From: JADLHS01 sp964553795
GTDB lineage: Bacteria > Verrucomicrobiota > Verrucomicrobiia > Limisphaerales > JADLHS01
NCBI GenBank assembly: GCA_964553795.1
Contig: CAZKMR010000009.1
Span: forward strand, 17,745-81,744
DNA length: 64,000 bases
Direction: 5' to 3'
The notes under the pieces were generated by a model. That model was not told where the DNA came from. It saw nothing but the letters and a program-made list of their open reading frames with translations, and did not search any database. Below are positions 16,713 to 25,531 of this stretch, one piece after another; the first letter of the stretch is position 1; every line of letters starts with the position of its first letter. Position numbers and translations under genes: made by a program.

Positions 16713-19700
16713 TTACGGCCCGAGTAGCACGCGATAGAAACGGCGGCTGAAATTTGTGGTTTCGGTATCGGTCCAGAGCCATGGCGGCGAGGCGTTCAAA
16801 TTGGTGAACACCGTCTGCCAGTCCGTCAGATTCGTCGAGGCTTGAAGGTAATAATCAAAGCCGGCATCGCCTGAGACCGTAATCTGAAAGAGCTGGTTGC
16901 TCAGAACAAAGTTGCTCATCACCGGCGGGTTGGGCGCGACCGCGACAACCGTGAGTTCAAAACTCGCAAAGCCACGCACACCTTGGGCGTCCGTCACGAT
17001 GATGGTGATTTGCGCCGTGCCCGTCTGGCTAGATTGGGGCGTGATGGTTAGGGTACGATTGTCCCCGCTGCCGCCGAACACAATGTCGTTCAGTGAAACC
17101 AGATTGGTGTTGGTGCATTCCTTCGTGAGCACGAGCGAACCCACCGGCGTTGAATCATCGCCAATGGTAAACGCAATCGGGCCGGTCGAAGTGTTGGCGG
17201 CGATGGTTCGATTTGAAATGGCGGTGATGGTGGGCGGTGCGGTGCCGAGGCGTTGCGAATACATCACCTGACCAGCATTGCGAACGGCAGTGATGAGCGG
17301 GGCGTAAGGCGTGTCGGTGACATCCACGAGACCGTTGTTGTTATTACCGTCAGCGTCGGAATTGAGAATGCCGGTCGTGCTGCGGTCGAGGAACTGAAAC
17401 CAATGCTGACCCACGAAACGCGAACTGTTGACCGCGCTGTTGAAGTGACTGGTGTAACGGCTGGCGCGCTGGGCCTGGCTTGCGACGGAATTCAGTCCCT
17501 CCCAGAACAAGCCGGTGTCCTGCGCGCAAAAGTTGTGCTCCGAGTTGAGCAACGGAATGTCCGCCTCAAGCCCGGTGAGCACACCGACGGTGTTGTTGTA
17601 GCTGTTGAACGAGGCGACATCCACGTAATTGGTGCAGGCGCGCGCGGCGTCCACGTGCGGTTGACCGGCGAAGCGACTACCGAGAAATAGATTGCTGGTG
17701 TAACCGTGAATGACCGCGCCGCAAGTGCCGAAGAATTGTTCCGCGTAGTTGCGGTAAAAGGCGTTCAAATCTGCGTCGCCACTGCTACCGCTCGGGACCG
17801 TGGTGCGTTGCGCGAGAAAATCACTCCACGAGGAATAGCTCGTGCCCCACTGGGCATTGAGCGCGGCAATCGTTCCGTACGAATCGATGAGTTGGTCACG
17901 AAAGGCGGATTTTGCAAACGAAGTGCTGACAGCGGCCAATGCGGTGCGGCCCACGTCCTTCGGATCAGGAAACATTCCCGGGCGCGTCCATTCCAATTCA
18001 TTGTTGATGTAGATGCCATAGCACCACGGGTCGTTGCGTTCCGGACCGCTGAGAACATTCGTCAAGGCCGTGGCAAAGGCCGGATTAAAGTAATCCGGCA
18101 TGCGACTGTCGCCATTGATGCCCGCCACAAACGGATAAAACACGCGCGCGTAGGGCGTGCGGCGTAACAGATACGTGTCGCTCGTGGTCCAGGAACCGAT
18201 CGAGTTCATGCCCCAACTGCGCAGCCGCGTGTGGTTCAGTTCTTGGGCGAACGCGGCCCAATTCGTCCCGTATTTCCGGAAGGCGTTGGCCGCCATGAAA
18301 TCCATCGTCACCGGTTTTGTGCCGGCGTAATAACCGCTCGTCACGAAGTCGCTGTTGGTCGTGAAGAACTGCGACTCCGCATCGCCGGGCAACGGCAGGT
18401 GCGAGAAATAATTCTGCCGATCGCTCACACCCGTGACCACGCTCGGGCCATTCATGCCGGTGACGCCGTGTGACCAGAACAAGTGTCCGTGCGGGTCCAC
18501 AAACCACCAGTTGCCTTGATACTTTTGCACGCGAAACATGCCGGTGGCGGTGAGTTGCGGGCCGTTGAGCCAGCCGCCGTATTCGCACCATTGCGCCGGG
18601 CCGGGATTCGCGGCGAGGTCGGCGGCTTCATCGGTAGCGCGTTGTTGCAGTTCCGCCACTGAATGCACCTTGTTCGACCACTCAAGATGACGGTATTGAC
18701 CAAACACATCCACGAACGGGAAAAACTCGCGCGGATAATTCGACCCGCCCAGCGGCGAAGGTGGCAAACCGCGCATGCCCACCAAGTTTTGCGTTCCGGG
18801 TAATGTCGCCAGCCCGGTGGACTGGACCGTCTGAGCCCAGTTGTTGCCGAAACGAATTTCATCAAACTCCACCGCGAAGTTGGCGAAGCCGTGGGTGAGT
18901 TGCAATCGGTCGAAGGCGATGGCGATGTTGGTAAAGATGACATTCGGTTCAGGGTCGGCGCTCGTTGTCGCTGGATTGAGCCAAAGCCGAACCGTGCCGT
19001 TCGTCCCGGCGAAATCAAACCGGGCGACGACGAGATTGGCTGCATTGTTATTATTCCCCAAAGTTTGAGGCGTGGCGCCGGAAGGAACGGTTGCGGTGAG
19101 CGGAAATGGATTCGTGGTTTGCAACTGCACCATGAAGAAGCGGTTGCTCGCGGAGTAATCGTGCCGGTACAAACTGAAGTTCCCGCCGGGCGCTTCGTTC
19201 GTCGGCGCCGCCACCAGAAAGGAAAGATAGAGCGGCGTTCCGTCCCGCGAGAGGGAAATCAGGCCGTTGGTGTCCAGGTAATTTCCCAGCGGCCCGTTGT
19301 TGCCCGTGAGAAACTGGCGGCGGATGGCCGAGTTGTTGGTCAATTGGACCCGATTCGCCCCATCGTTGCCGTAGCCGGGATAGACAAGACTGTTCGTGAG
19401 AATGCGCACCTGACCGCCGTAGCCCGTCCAAGGTCCATCAAATCCGAACCCGAGGGTTGCGTTATTGAGCAGCGAAACGCCCGCGTTGTAATTGCTCGCC
19501 GCAAATCCTTCCGAAGTCAGCAGGCGCGGTGCGGGTTCATTGGCGGCCGTGCCGATGATTTGCACGCCGCACAATCCCGCGCCGCCGCCGTAAAGCGTAT
19601 CGAGCGTGAGCGTCACGCTGTTCGCCGTCAGTAATTCCGGTTCGCCAAACACGGCATACTGCGCCACCGGGGCATTTAAGTTGCCGGGATTGGAATCCGT

Positions 19701-20243
19701 GGTGGTGCGAACGAAGCTCACCGGCGCGACCGGCGAACTCAGCGTGCGATAAAAAAACGTCGTGGTGCCATCGGAGATGGAAGCATTCGAGCAACTATTG
19801 AATCCACCCACATAGACGATGACTTTATAGCCGTAGGGAAAGTGGACGGCCAAATCTGTCAACGTGATACTCGTGGGATTGGCGGTCGCGAGGTAGTCAT
19901 CAAACCCGGCGAACAGTGGCGAATTGACGTATGCCGAATTGAAAGTGGCCTGTCCGTTCGGCTGGCTCACTGTCACCAGCCGAACGGATGTGGGGTTGCC
20001 CGCTGAATCCGGCAAGTTGTTGACGGGGCTGTTCACATTCAGCCAACCGCCCACTTCCGTTCCCAAACTCGCAATGCCGAACGTTTCGCCCGCGTCAATC
20101 TGCTGGTTCGCGTTGCCGAGGTCCTGGACGAAATTAACGCTGATCACCGCCGCCGGAACGCGGTTCCCCAGAGATAAAACCGCGATCGCAAGGATCGCGG
20201 CAACCGACATAGTGATGCGCTTGCGTTCAATCACTGGACTCAA
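16713..20243 (-). CDS. Secreted GH50 agarase-like glycoside hydrolase with shared N-terminal domain
   Basis: A 1176-aa multidomain secreted enzyme. After a signal peptide, residues 33-231 form a domain also found in the next two upstream proteins. Residues ~232-480 look like a beta-sandwich module. The catalytic region starts near 500 and has the agarase-type blocks FGQYRHLEWSNKVHS, CEYGGWLNGPQLTATGMFRV and WWFVDPHGHLFWSHGVTG; the clan GH-A acid/base is probably E749 in INNELEW and the nucleophile E902 in LLNSEHNF. Then follow an Ig-like region and a C-terminal ~60-aa module ending FYRVLLGP. The substrate is presumably agar or a related galactan. Start is TTG 20243, overlapping the upstream stop as TTGA; GTG 20234 and ATG 20210 are alternatives. 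Confidence 0.8.
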   Translation of the reverse strand: MSPVIERKRITMSVAAILAIAVLSLGNRVPAAVISVNFVQDLGNANQQIDAGETFGIASLGTEVGGWLNVNSPVNNLPDSAGNPTSVRLVTVSQPNGQATFNSAYVNSPLFAGFDDYLATANPTSITLTDLAVHFPYGYKVIVYVGGFNSCSNASISDGTTTFFYRTLSSPVAPVSFVRTTTDSNPGNLNAPVAQYAVFGEPELLTANSVTLTLDTLYGGGAGLCGVQIIGTAANEPAPRLLTSEGFAASNYNAGVSLLNNATLGFGFDGPWTGYGGQVRILTNSLVYPGYGNDGANRVQLTNNSAIRRQFLTGNNGPLGNYLDTNGLISLSRDGTPLYLSFLVAAPTNEAPGGNFSLYRHDYSASNRFFMVQLQTTNPFPLTATVPSGATPQTLGNNNNAANLVVARFDFAGTNGTVRLWLNPATTSADPEPNVIFTNIAIAFDRLQLTHGFANFAVEFDEIRFGNNWAQTVQSTGLATLPGTQNLVGMRGLPPSPLGGSNYPREFFPFVDVFGQYRHLEWSNKVHSVAELQQRATDEAADLAANPGPAQWCEYGGWLNGPQLTATGMFRVQKYQGNWWFVDPHGHLFWSHGVTGMNGPSVVTGVSDRQNYFSHLPLPGDAESQFFTTNSDFVTSGYYAGTKPVTMDFMAANAFRKYGTNWAAFAQELNHTRLRSWGMNSIGSWTTSDTYLLRRTPYARVFYPFVAGINGDSRMPDYFNPAFATALTNVLSGPERNDPWCYGIYINNELEWTRPGMFPDPKDVGRTALAAVSTSFAKSAFRDQLIDSYGTIAALNAQWGTSYSSWSDFLAQRTTVPSGSSGDADLNAFYRNYAEQFFGTCGAVIHGYTSNLFLGSRFAGQPHVDAARACTNYVDVASFNSYNNTVGVLTGLEADIPLLNSEHNFCAQDTGLFWEGLNSVASQAQRASRYTSHFNSAVNSSRFVGQHWFQFLDRSTTGILNSDADGNNNNGLVDVTDTPYAPLITAVRNAGQVMYSQRLGTAPPTITAISNRTIAANTSTGPIAFTIGDDSTPVGSLVLTKECTNTNLVSLNDIVFGGSGDNRTLTITPQSSQTGTAQITIIVTDAQGVRGFASFELTVVAVAPNPPVMSNFVLSNQLFQITVSGDAGFDYYLQASTNLTDWQTVFTNLNASPPWLWTDTETTNFSRRFYRVLLGP

Positions 20244-21007
20244 GAATTGCGTCGGCGCAGCGCCAGCAAAGTTCCGCCGGCCAGCAATCCCAGCACGGCG
20301 GCGGTTGGTTCCGGGACGGCGATGATTTGCACCCCGCCCAACGCGGCCCCGCCACCGGCCAGAGTGTCCAGCGTGAAGGTGATGCTATCGGCGGTGAGCG
20401 GCGAGACGGCGCTGCCGAACACGGCAAACTGTGCGATCGGGTTGTTGCCCGCCCCGAGGTCCGTGGTTTGGGTGGTTTGGACAAAACTTCCGTATGGCGC
20501 CACGGGCACCGGATCAGGTCGGTAGAAGTAAGTGGTTGTTCCATCCGTGATGGAGCCTCCAGTGTTGGCGTTGAACCCACCCACATACACAATAGCGTAG
20601 TAACCCAGCGCGAAAGTGGCGTTGAGATCGCTCATGGTGATGGAGGTGGGAGTCGGTGTCGTCGTATAATCATCCAAACCCGCGAAGATCGGCGTGTTCG
20701 TGTAGGCGTTGTTGAACGTGGCCTGACCATTCGGTTGGATGAGACTGAAGTCCACAGTCGTAGCCAGCCCGAGACTGTCGGTCAGATTATTGGCGGCGGC
20801 GTTGAGATTGTGCCACCCGCCCACCACCGTGCCGAGGCTGGCGATGCCGAAGGTTTCGTTCATATCAATCTGCTGGTTATTGTTCCCGATGTTCTGAACG
20901 ATGTTGAGACTTACGACTTGCGCCTGCGCACTGGAAACGGCGAGAAGTGCCGCCCCAGCCGTCAATGCGATGAATCGAACGGATGTTCTGAGGTTTGTGG
21001 TTTTCAT
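20240..21007 (-). CDS. PEP-CTERM protein consisting of the shared N-terminal domain
   Basis: A 255-aa exported protein: a signal peptide ending near AQAQ, one copy of the ~200-aa domain shared with its neighbours (about 31-229), and a PEP-CTERM sorting signal VPEPTAAVLGLLAGGTLLAL followed by RRRNS. The signal implies processing by an exosortase encoded elsewhere. Since nothing else is present, this protein is the minimal, anchored version of the shared domain, which suggests that the domain is a binding or assembly module rather than an enzyme part. Motifs include QQIDMNETFGIASLG, IVYVGGFNAN and ISDGTTT-like ITDGTTTYFYRPDP. Its stop overlaps the agarase start. Confidence 0.85.
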   Translation of the reverse strand: MKTTNLRTSVRFIALTAGAALLAVSSAQAQVVSLNIVQNIGNNNQQIDMNETFGIASLGTVVGGWHNLNAAANNLTDSLGLATTVDFSLIQPNGQATFNNAYTNTPIFAGLDDYTTTPTPTSITMSDLNATFALGYYAIVYVGGFNANTGGSITDGTTTYFYRPDPVPVAPYGSFVQTTQTTDLGAGNNPIAQFAVFGSAVSPLTADSITFTLDTLAGGGAALGGVQIIAVPEPTAAVLGLLAGGTLLALRRRNS

Positions 21008-21067
21008 GGGTTCTGATGGGTTTGACTTTCTGTGGTTAAATCAATGGTCGAGCTGGTTGCGTGAGCG

Positions 21068-24000
21068 TCAGGGCGAGCGTAACCGGAAGAAGGCCGCCGG
21101 AATCGCCGGATGGTTGGTTACGTTCACAGGATTGCTCGCGTCCGGGTAGTCGCTCCAATTATTGCTCAAGCCGGTGGCCAGCGAGTTCGTCTGCCACTGG
21201 AGCACATAGGCGCCGGTCCAATTGAATTGCAATACCCCTCCACCAACGGAGGTGAAGTTCAAGGTCGGCTGGCCGGAACTCACGCTGGTCACGGTCAGGA
21301 GTCCATCCGCGAATGAGAACGTTGCGCCCGGCGGATTGACGATGGCGATGCTACCGGTGCCGCCGGGGGAAAAGACGCGGAACGTGTCACCCGCCACCAG
21401 CGCGTTCGTGCCGAGGTTGGTGATCGTCAGCGTTCCTCCATAGGCCAGCGGGCCTGTCACGGTGACGACGTCGTTGGACGGTGACACGTCCTTGTTAAGA
21501 GCCACGATCAGGTTGCCCGCCAGCGTCAGGCTGTTGCTGATGGTCAGGTTGCCAATGGCATTTTCCGCGAACCCGGCGTAGAACGTGCCGCCCGAATTGA
21601 CGGTAACTGGTCCCCCGAGGGCCTGACCGGAACCGCGCAACGTGCCGCCGGAGTTGACGATGAAACTGCCGCTAACGCCGGAGAAATCGCTGGCGATGCC
21701 GAGCACGCCTCCATTGATCGTCGTTGTGCCGCTGTAGGAGTGCTTGATGGCGCTGCCGCCACCGAACGATTGCACGCCCGTGCCCAGTTTCACCACGTTG
21801 ATCGGGCCGGCCAGAGCGGATTGCAACTGGGCCGAATTCGTCCCGTTGTAGTGGATCGTCAACGTGGCCGGCGTGGGGCTGCTGTTGGTCAACACACCCA
21901 AGGCGGGATCAAAACCCGCGAGCAGTCCGGCAAAGACCTGGTCCTTCCCGTTCAAATCAAACAAGCCGCCGCCCACAGTCAGTGATGCGCCTGGAAAGAC
22001 ATGGTTGACACCGAAGCTGATGAGTCCTCGGACGGTGCTGACGCCATAAATCGTCAGGTTGCCGGCGGAGTTGCTGGCGCTATTCAGGCGCACAATCGAG
22101 TTCGTCTGGGCCGCATGCAGAAACAAGGTGTAGTTGCTGCCGTTGTCCGTAATGGGCGAGGTAATGATCAACTCGCCTCCGTCAGCGGCGCGAATTCGGG
22201 CCGTGCTGCCCAGCGTGATGGGACTGGCCACCGTGATGGGGCTGTTGGTATCCAAAGTGCGCAGCGCTCCGTTATTGTTCCCGCCGCTGGTGCCATTGCC
22301 ATTCAGCGTCAGTGGCTCACCTGCCAGCGTAATCCCGTTGCTCAACGACAATGAACCGCCTGAGGCAACCAGCGTGCCGCCCGCCGCTGAACCCAAGGCA
22401 CTGGCCCGGTTGAGTTGCAAAGTGCCCGAACTCACCGTGGTCACGCCGGTATAAGTGTTGGTGGTGTCGAGCACGAAAGTCGCGCCCGCCGCCCCCGCCA
22501 TTTGGAGACCGGTGGCGCCGGTGATCCGTCCCGGGCCGGTGAGGGTGTAATTGCCGCTGGCCGAGATGGAATAGGGACGAACGTCCGTAGTCAGCGACAC
22601 CGTGCCCCCGGAGAGCGGGAAGCTGTTGTAGGTGGTCCCAAACTGAACCGCATCGCCCAAACCACTGGAGTATTCGGTATATTCCGCGTTACCCAGATTC
22701 CAATACACCGTTCCGGCATTCGTCGCCCAGATCCCGCCGTCGCCAAAGGTGTAAGCCAACGTTTGAATCGAAGGGAAAGTGACATTCAGAACGATGGCGG
22801 AACCGGTATCCTGAATGGTGGCCACCATGCCTGCCGGCAAAAAGGCGGGAGTGGCACTGACTGAGCCTCCTCCCGTTTTGGAGGCGTAGCTGATCAAGAC
22901 GTAGCTGCCGACGCTGAAGTTGTTGCCTCGAACGCCAATCTGCGTCACGCCATTCAAGTTCAATGCCCCAAAGGTCGTCATCGGCGCGCCACCTCCGGTG
23001 ACAGCGGCATTCCCATAATCCACCGTCAGCGCGACGCCCCCGTTGAGACTGATGGGCGCGGTGGTAAACAGGCCGCCGCCGTTGGTAAAGCTGGCTTCCA
23101 GACTCGCTCCGTTGCTGACCACCAGAGCGCTGAAGGTGGAGAAGGCAGACAACGGACTCAGCGCCAACACACCCTGGGCCGCCACAGTCGCGCCAGAGTG
23201 CGACGAGAATCCGCTTAGCACTTGAGTGTTGGTGCCCTGCTTGATCAATGACAACGCACCTTGCAACGTCCCTGCAAACGTGCCGCCGTCATTATCCAAT
23301 CCCATCGTCAAGGTGGCGGCGCTGCCGGTGTTCTCCACCGTGCCGCTGCCGCTCAAGCCATTGATCCCTTCGCTGTTGCCGTTCAAGTCCAGCGTGGCGC
23401 CGGCGGCCACGGCAACATCACCCGCTCCTGCGCCATCGGGAATCGCGCCGCTGGCCCCAATCCTGAGTGAACCTGCGCTGATGGTGGTATTCCCGGCGTA
23501 GGTGTTCGGATTCGCAAGCGTCAACGCGCCGGAACCTCGCTTGGTCAGGCCAGTCGCGCCAGCAATACCGCTCCCGGTGAACGTGTAGTTCTTGGTGCTT
23601 TCCACCGTGACACTGGCGGGACTGCGCGCCCCGACGAGATTGACGGACGGCGCGGCCGCCGATGCTTCGTCCGTGAAAAAGACGGGGTCGCCTTCCGCAT
23701 AGTTGGTGGCGCCGTAAAAAGCGTTGGTCCAATTCAGAGTGGCAGTGTCCCAATTCGAATTATTATTCCCCTTCCAAACCCGAGCGGCCAAATCGGTCGC
23801 GGTCGCGCCAATAATTTGAAACCCGCACAAACCCGAACCGCCGCCGGAAAGGGTATCAATCGTGAAAGTAACCGTATCGTTAGTGAGCAACGTGACGCCA
23901 CCAAACACGGCATATTGAGCAATCGGATTGTTGCCCGCGCCCTGGTTCACGGTCTGGGTGGTGGGCACAAAAGTCCCGTATGGCGTCACCGGCGCGGGGT

Positions 24001-24496
24001 CCGGCCGGTAATAGTAGGTGGTGGTTCCATCCGAGATCGACGCGCCGGTGTTGCCATTGAAGCCCCCGACATAAACGATCACCTTGTAACCGTTGGGAAA
24101 GTTGGTCGTCAGGTTGTTCAAGGTGAAGCTGCACGCGCTGGGCGTGGCGGTGTAGTCGTCAAATCCGGCATAGAGTGGAGTATCCGCGTAGGCGATGTTG
24201 AAGGTGGCTTGCCCATTGGGTTGCGAAACCGCCGACAGATTAACGGTGGTGGGATTGCCGGCGGAATCGGGCAGATTGTTGGCGCCGGCATTGACATTGA
24301 GCCAGCCACCCACTTGAGTGCCCAAACTGGCAATCCCGTAGGTTTCGTCGGAATCAATCTGCTGAGTATCGTTCCCGGGGTTCTGAATAAAATTGACGCT
24401 GATGATGGCGGCACGCGCGGCGAGACTGGTGCCGAGAATGGTTGCCGTCGCTCCGGCGATAAGAGTTTTGTTGATGAGGTTGAGAGTGCGCTTCAT
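21068..24496 (-). CDS. Large secreted protein: shared N-terminal domain plus autotransporter-associated beta-strand repeats
   Basis: 1142 aa. Signal peptide to about residue 29, then the shared ~200-aa domain (31-230), then a long passenger-like region with autotransporter-associated beta-strand repeats such as TKRGSGALTLANPNTYAGNT followed by TISAGSLRIG, and YTGVTTVSSGTLQLNRASAL. The segment VYWNLGNAEYTEY resembles the short linker motifs seen between such repeats. The C-terminal ~54 residues (LQWQTNSL... to FFRLRSP) resemble those of the agarase-like protein. There is no C-terminal beta-barrel and no PEP-CTERM motif, so it is not a classical autotransporter. Upstream of the PEP-CTERM gene by 60 bp, same strand. 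Confidence 0.82.
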   Translation of the reverse strand: MKRTLNLINKTLIAGATATILGTSLAARAAIISVNFIQNPGNDTQQIDSDETYGIASLGTQVGGWLNVNAGANNLPDSAGNPTTVNLSAVSQPNGQATFNIAYADTPLYAGFDDYTATPSACSFTLNNLTTNFPNGYKVIVYVGGFNGNTGASISDGTTTYYYRPDPAPVTPYGTFVPTTQTVNQGAGNNPIAQYAVFGGVTLLTNDTVTFTIDTLSGGGSGLCGFQIIGATATDLAARVWKGNNNSNWDTATLNWTNAFYGATNYAEGDPVFFTDEASAAAPSVNLVGARSPASVTVESTKNYTFTGSGIAGATGLTKRGSGALTLANPNTYAGNTTISAGSLRIGASGAIPDGAGAGDVAVAAGATLDLNGNSEGINGLSGSGTVENTGSAATLTMGLDNDGGTFAGTLQGALSLIKQGTNTQVLSGFSSHSGATVAAQGVLALSPLSAFSTFSALVVSNGASLEASFTNGGGLFTTAPISLNGGVALTVDYGNAAVTGGGAPMTTFGALNLNGVTQIGVRGNNFSVGSYVLISYASKTGGGSVSATPAFLPAGMVATIQDTGSAIVLNVTFPSIQTLAYTFGDGGIWATNAGTVYWNLGNAEYTEYSSGLGDAVQFGTTYNSFPLSGGTVSLTTDVRPYSISASGNYTLTGPGRITGATGLQMAGAAGATFVLDTTNTYTGVTTVSSGTLQLNRASALGSAAGGTLVASGGSLSLSNGITLAGEPLTLNGNGTSGGNNNGALRTLDTNSPITVASPITLGSTARIRAADGGELIITSPITDNGSNYTLFLHAAQTNSIVRLNSASNSAGNLTIYGVSTVRGLISFGVNHVFPGASLTVGGGLFDLNGKDQVFAGLLAGFDPALGVLTNSSPTPATLTIHYNGTNSAQLQSALAGPINVVKLGTGVQSFGGGSAIKHSYSGTTTINGGVLGIASDFSGVSGSFIVNSGGTLRGSGQALGGPVTVNSGGTFYAGFAENAIGNLTISNSLTLAGNLIVALNKDVSPSNDVVTVTGPLAYGGTLTITNLGTNALVAGDTFRVFSPGGTGSIAIVNPPGATFSFADGLLTVTSVSSGQPTLNFTSVGGGVLQFNWTGAYVLQWQTNSLATGLSNNWSDYPDASNPVNVTNHPAIPAAFFRLRSP

Positions 24497-24565
24497 GGGA
24501 TTTGGGGATTGAGCTGTGGGTTACGACTCGGAATGGTTAGATCGGCATGGGGTGTTTTCCCGGGC

Positions 24566-25351
24566 TCACCGGGTGGTGCTGAACCAGCCGTAGGGTTGTT
24601 TGCCGGTGGTCATGGTTTCCGCGTGGCGATTGGTGTTGGCCGCCAGGGTGGAAACGTGGTTGTCGAAATAGCCGTAGTTACGGCTGTTACCGTGGACCGG
24701 TTTATCGGGCAACTGATCCCACGTGCCGGCCAACGTGGCCGCGCTCCCGCCCGGCATCTCCCGGTCCAAATCCACGATGGTCCCGTTGGCCGAAGGGCTG
24801 ACGATGTTGCCAAACTTGGGCGAGGAGTATGCCCACAGCGTGGCGCCCTCCACAAACGCCCGCAACCGATACATGCGCCGCTGTTGATTCACATCGTTCG
24901 CCACCGCGGGCCGCGTCGCATATTGCGGATTGCGAATGAACGAAGGGCAGGTCAGCACTTTGCTTTCCGAAGTGGTCTGCGAAACCAACGTCCGCGCATT
25001 GGCCAGAAACGGGGCGATGTGAAAGGCCAGTTCGGGGCGGGTGGGCCACGCATCGACCCACGAATTCCGCACGTCCCGTTCCAGCGTCAAACCGTTGGGC
25101 GTTCCGTCTTGATTGATGTTGTAGGGCAGGCGGTCATCGTTATCACCCGCAAAGAGCGTGATCCCCAATAACACCTGCTTGAGATTTGAAACGCATTGGA
25201 TGTTAAGCGCCTTGGCTTTGGCCCGGGATAATGCCGGCAGGAGCATCGCCGCCAAAATCGCAATGATGGCGATGACCACGAGTAATTCGATCAGCGTGAA
25301 GGCTGGTCGCGCCGACACCGAAGGGGATGGAGTGCGGGTGGCTAATGTCAT
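24566..25351 (-). CDS. Pseudopilin-like protein heading the polysaccharide operon
   Basis: A 261-aa protein with an 17-residue basic/polar leader ending in Ala (SARPA), followed by FTLIELLVVIAIIAILAAML with Glu at +5. The residue at -1 is Ala rather than Gly, which many prepilin peptidases tolerate poorly. The body contains QCVSNLKQVLLGITLFAGDN and ends with SRNYGYFDNHVSTLAANTNR, a variant of the usual ADGH tail. It is the first gene of the leftward unit that runs through the repeat protein, agarase and sulfatases, and lies next to the palindrome at 25387. Role in that system is unknown. Confidence 0.78.
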   Translation of the reverse strand: MTLATRTPSPSVSARPAFTLIELLVVIAIIAILAAMLLPALSRAKAKALNIQCVSNLKQVLLGITLFAGDNDDRLPYNINQDGTPNGLTLERDVRNSWVDAWPTRPELAFHIAPFLANARTLVSQTTSESKVLTCPSFIRNPQYATRPAVANDVNQQRRMYRLRAFVEGATLWAYSSPKFGNIVSPSANGTIVDLDREMPGGSAATLAGTWDQLPDKPVHGNSRNYGYFDNHVSTLAANTNRHAETMTTGKQPYGWFSTTR

Positions 25352-25386
25352 GCTCCGACCTTAGCCGCCGGATGACGGCTCCCGCT

Positions 25387-25404
25387 ATCACATCATAGTG
25401 TGAT
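25387..25404. promoter_or_regulatory. Palindrome between divergent sugar-locus transcription units
   Basis: ATCACA-TCATAG-TGTGAT, a perfect 6-bp inverted repeat with 6-bp spacing, 35 bp upstream of the pseudopilin start and ~128 bp upstream of the lipoprotein start. It is followed on the plus strand by a run of T. A binding site for the LuxR-type regulator at 29762 or for a CRP-like protein is a guess; a terminator is unlikely because both flanking genes point away. Confidence 0.5.
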
Positions 25405-25531
25405 TTTTTTTCCAACAACTCGTCTTAGCATATTCACCATGATCCACACCACTCCACGTGCGCCGCAAAACTGCCTTCACCGGCAAACCAACCAACCCAA
25501 CCGGGTTGTCGCCACCCCCAATCCTATCCGG

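Noticed and set aside
25387..25414. Palindrome plus T-run as an intrinsic terminator
   Set aside because: The stem is only six A/T-rich pairs and both neighbouring genes are transcribed away from it, so there is nothing to terminate.
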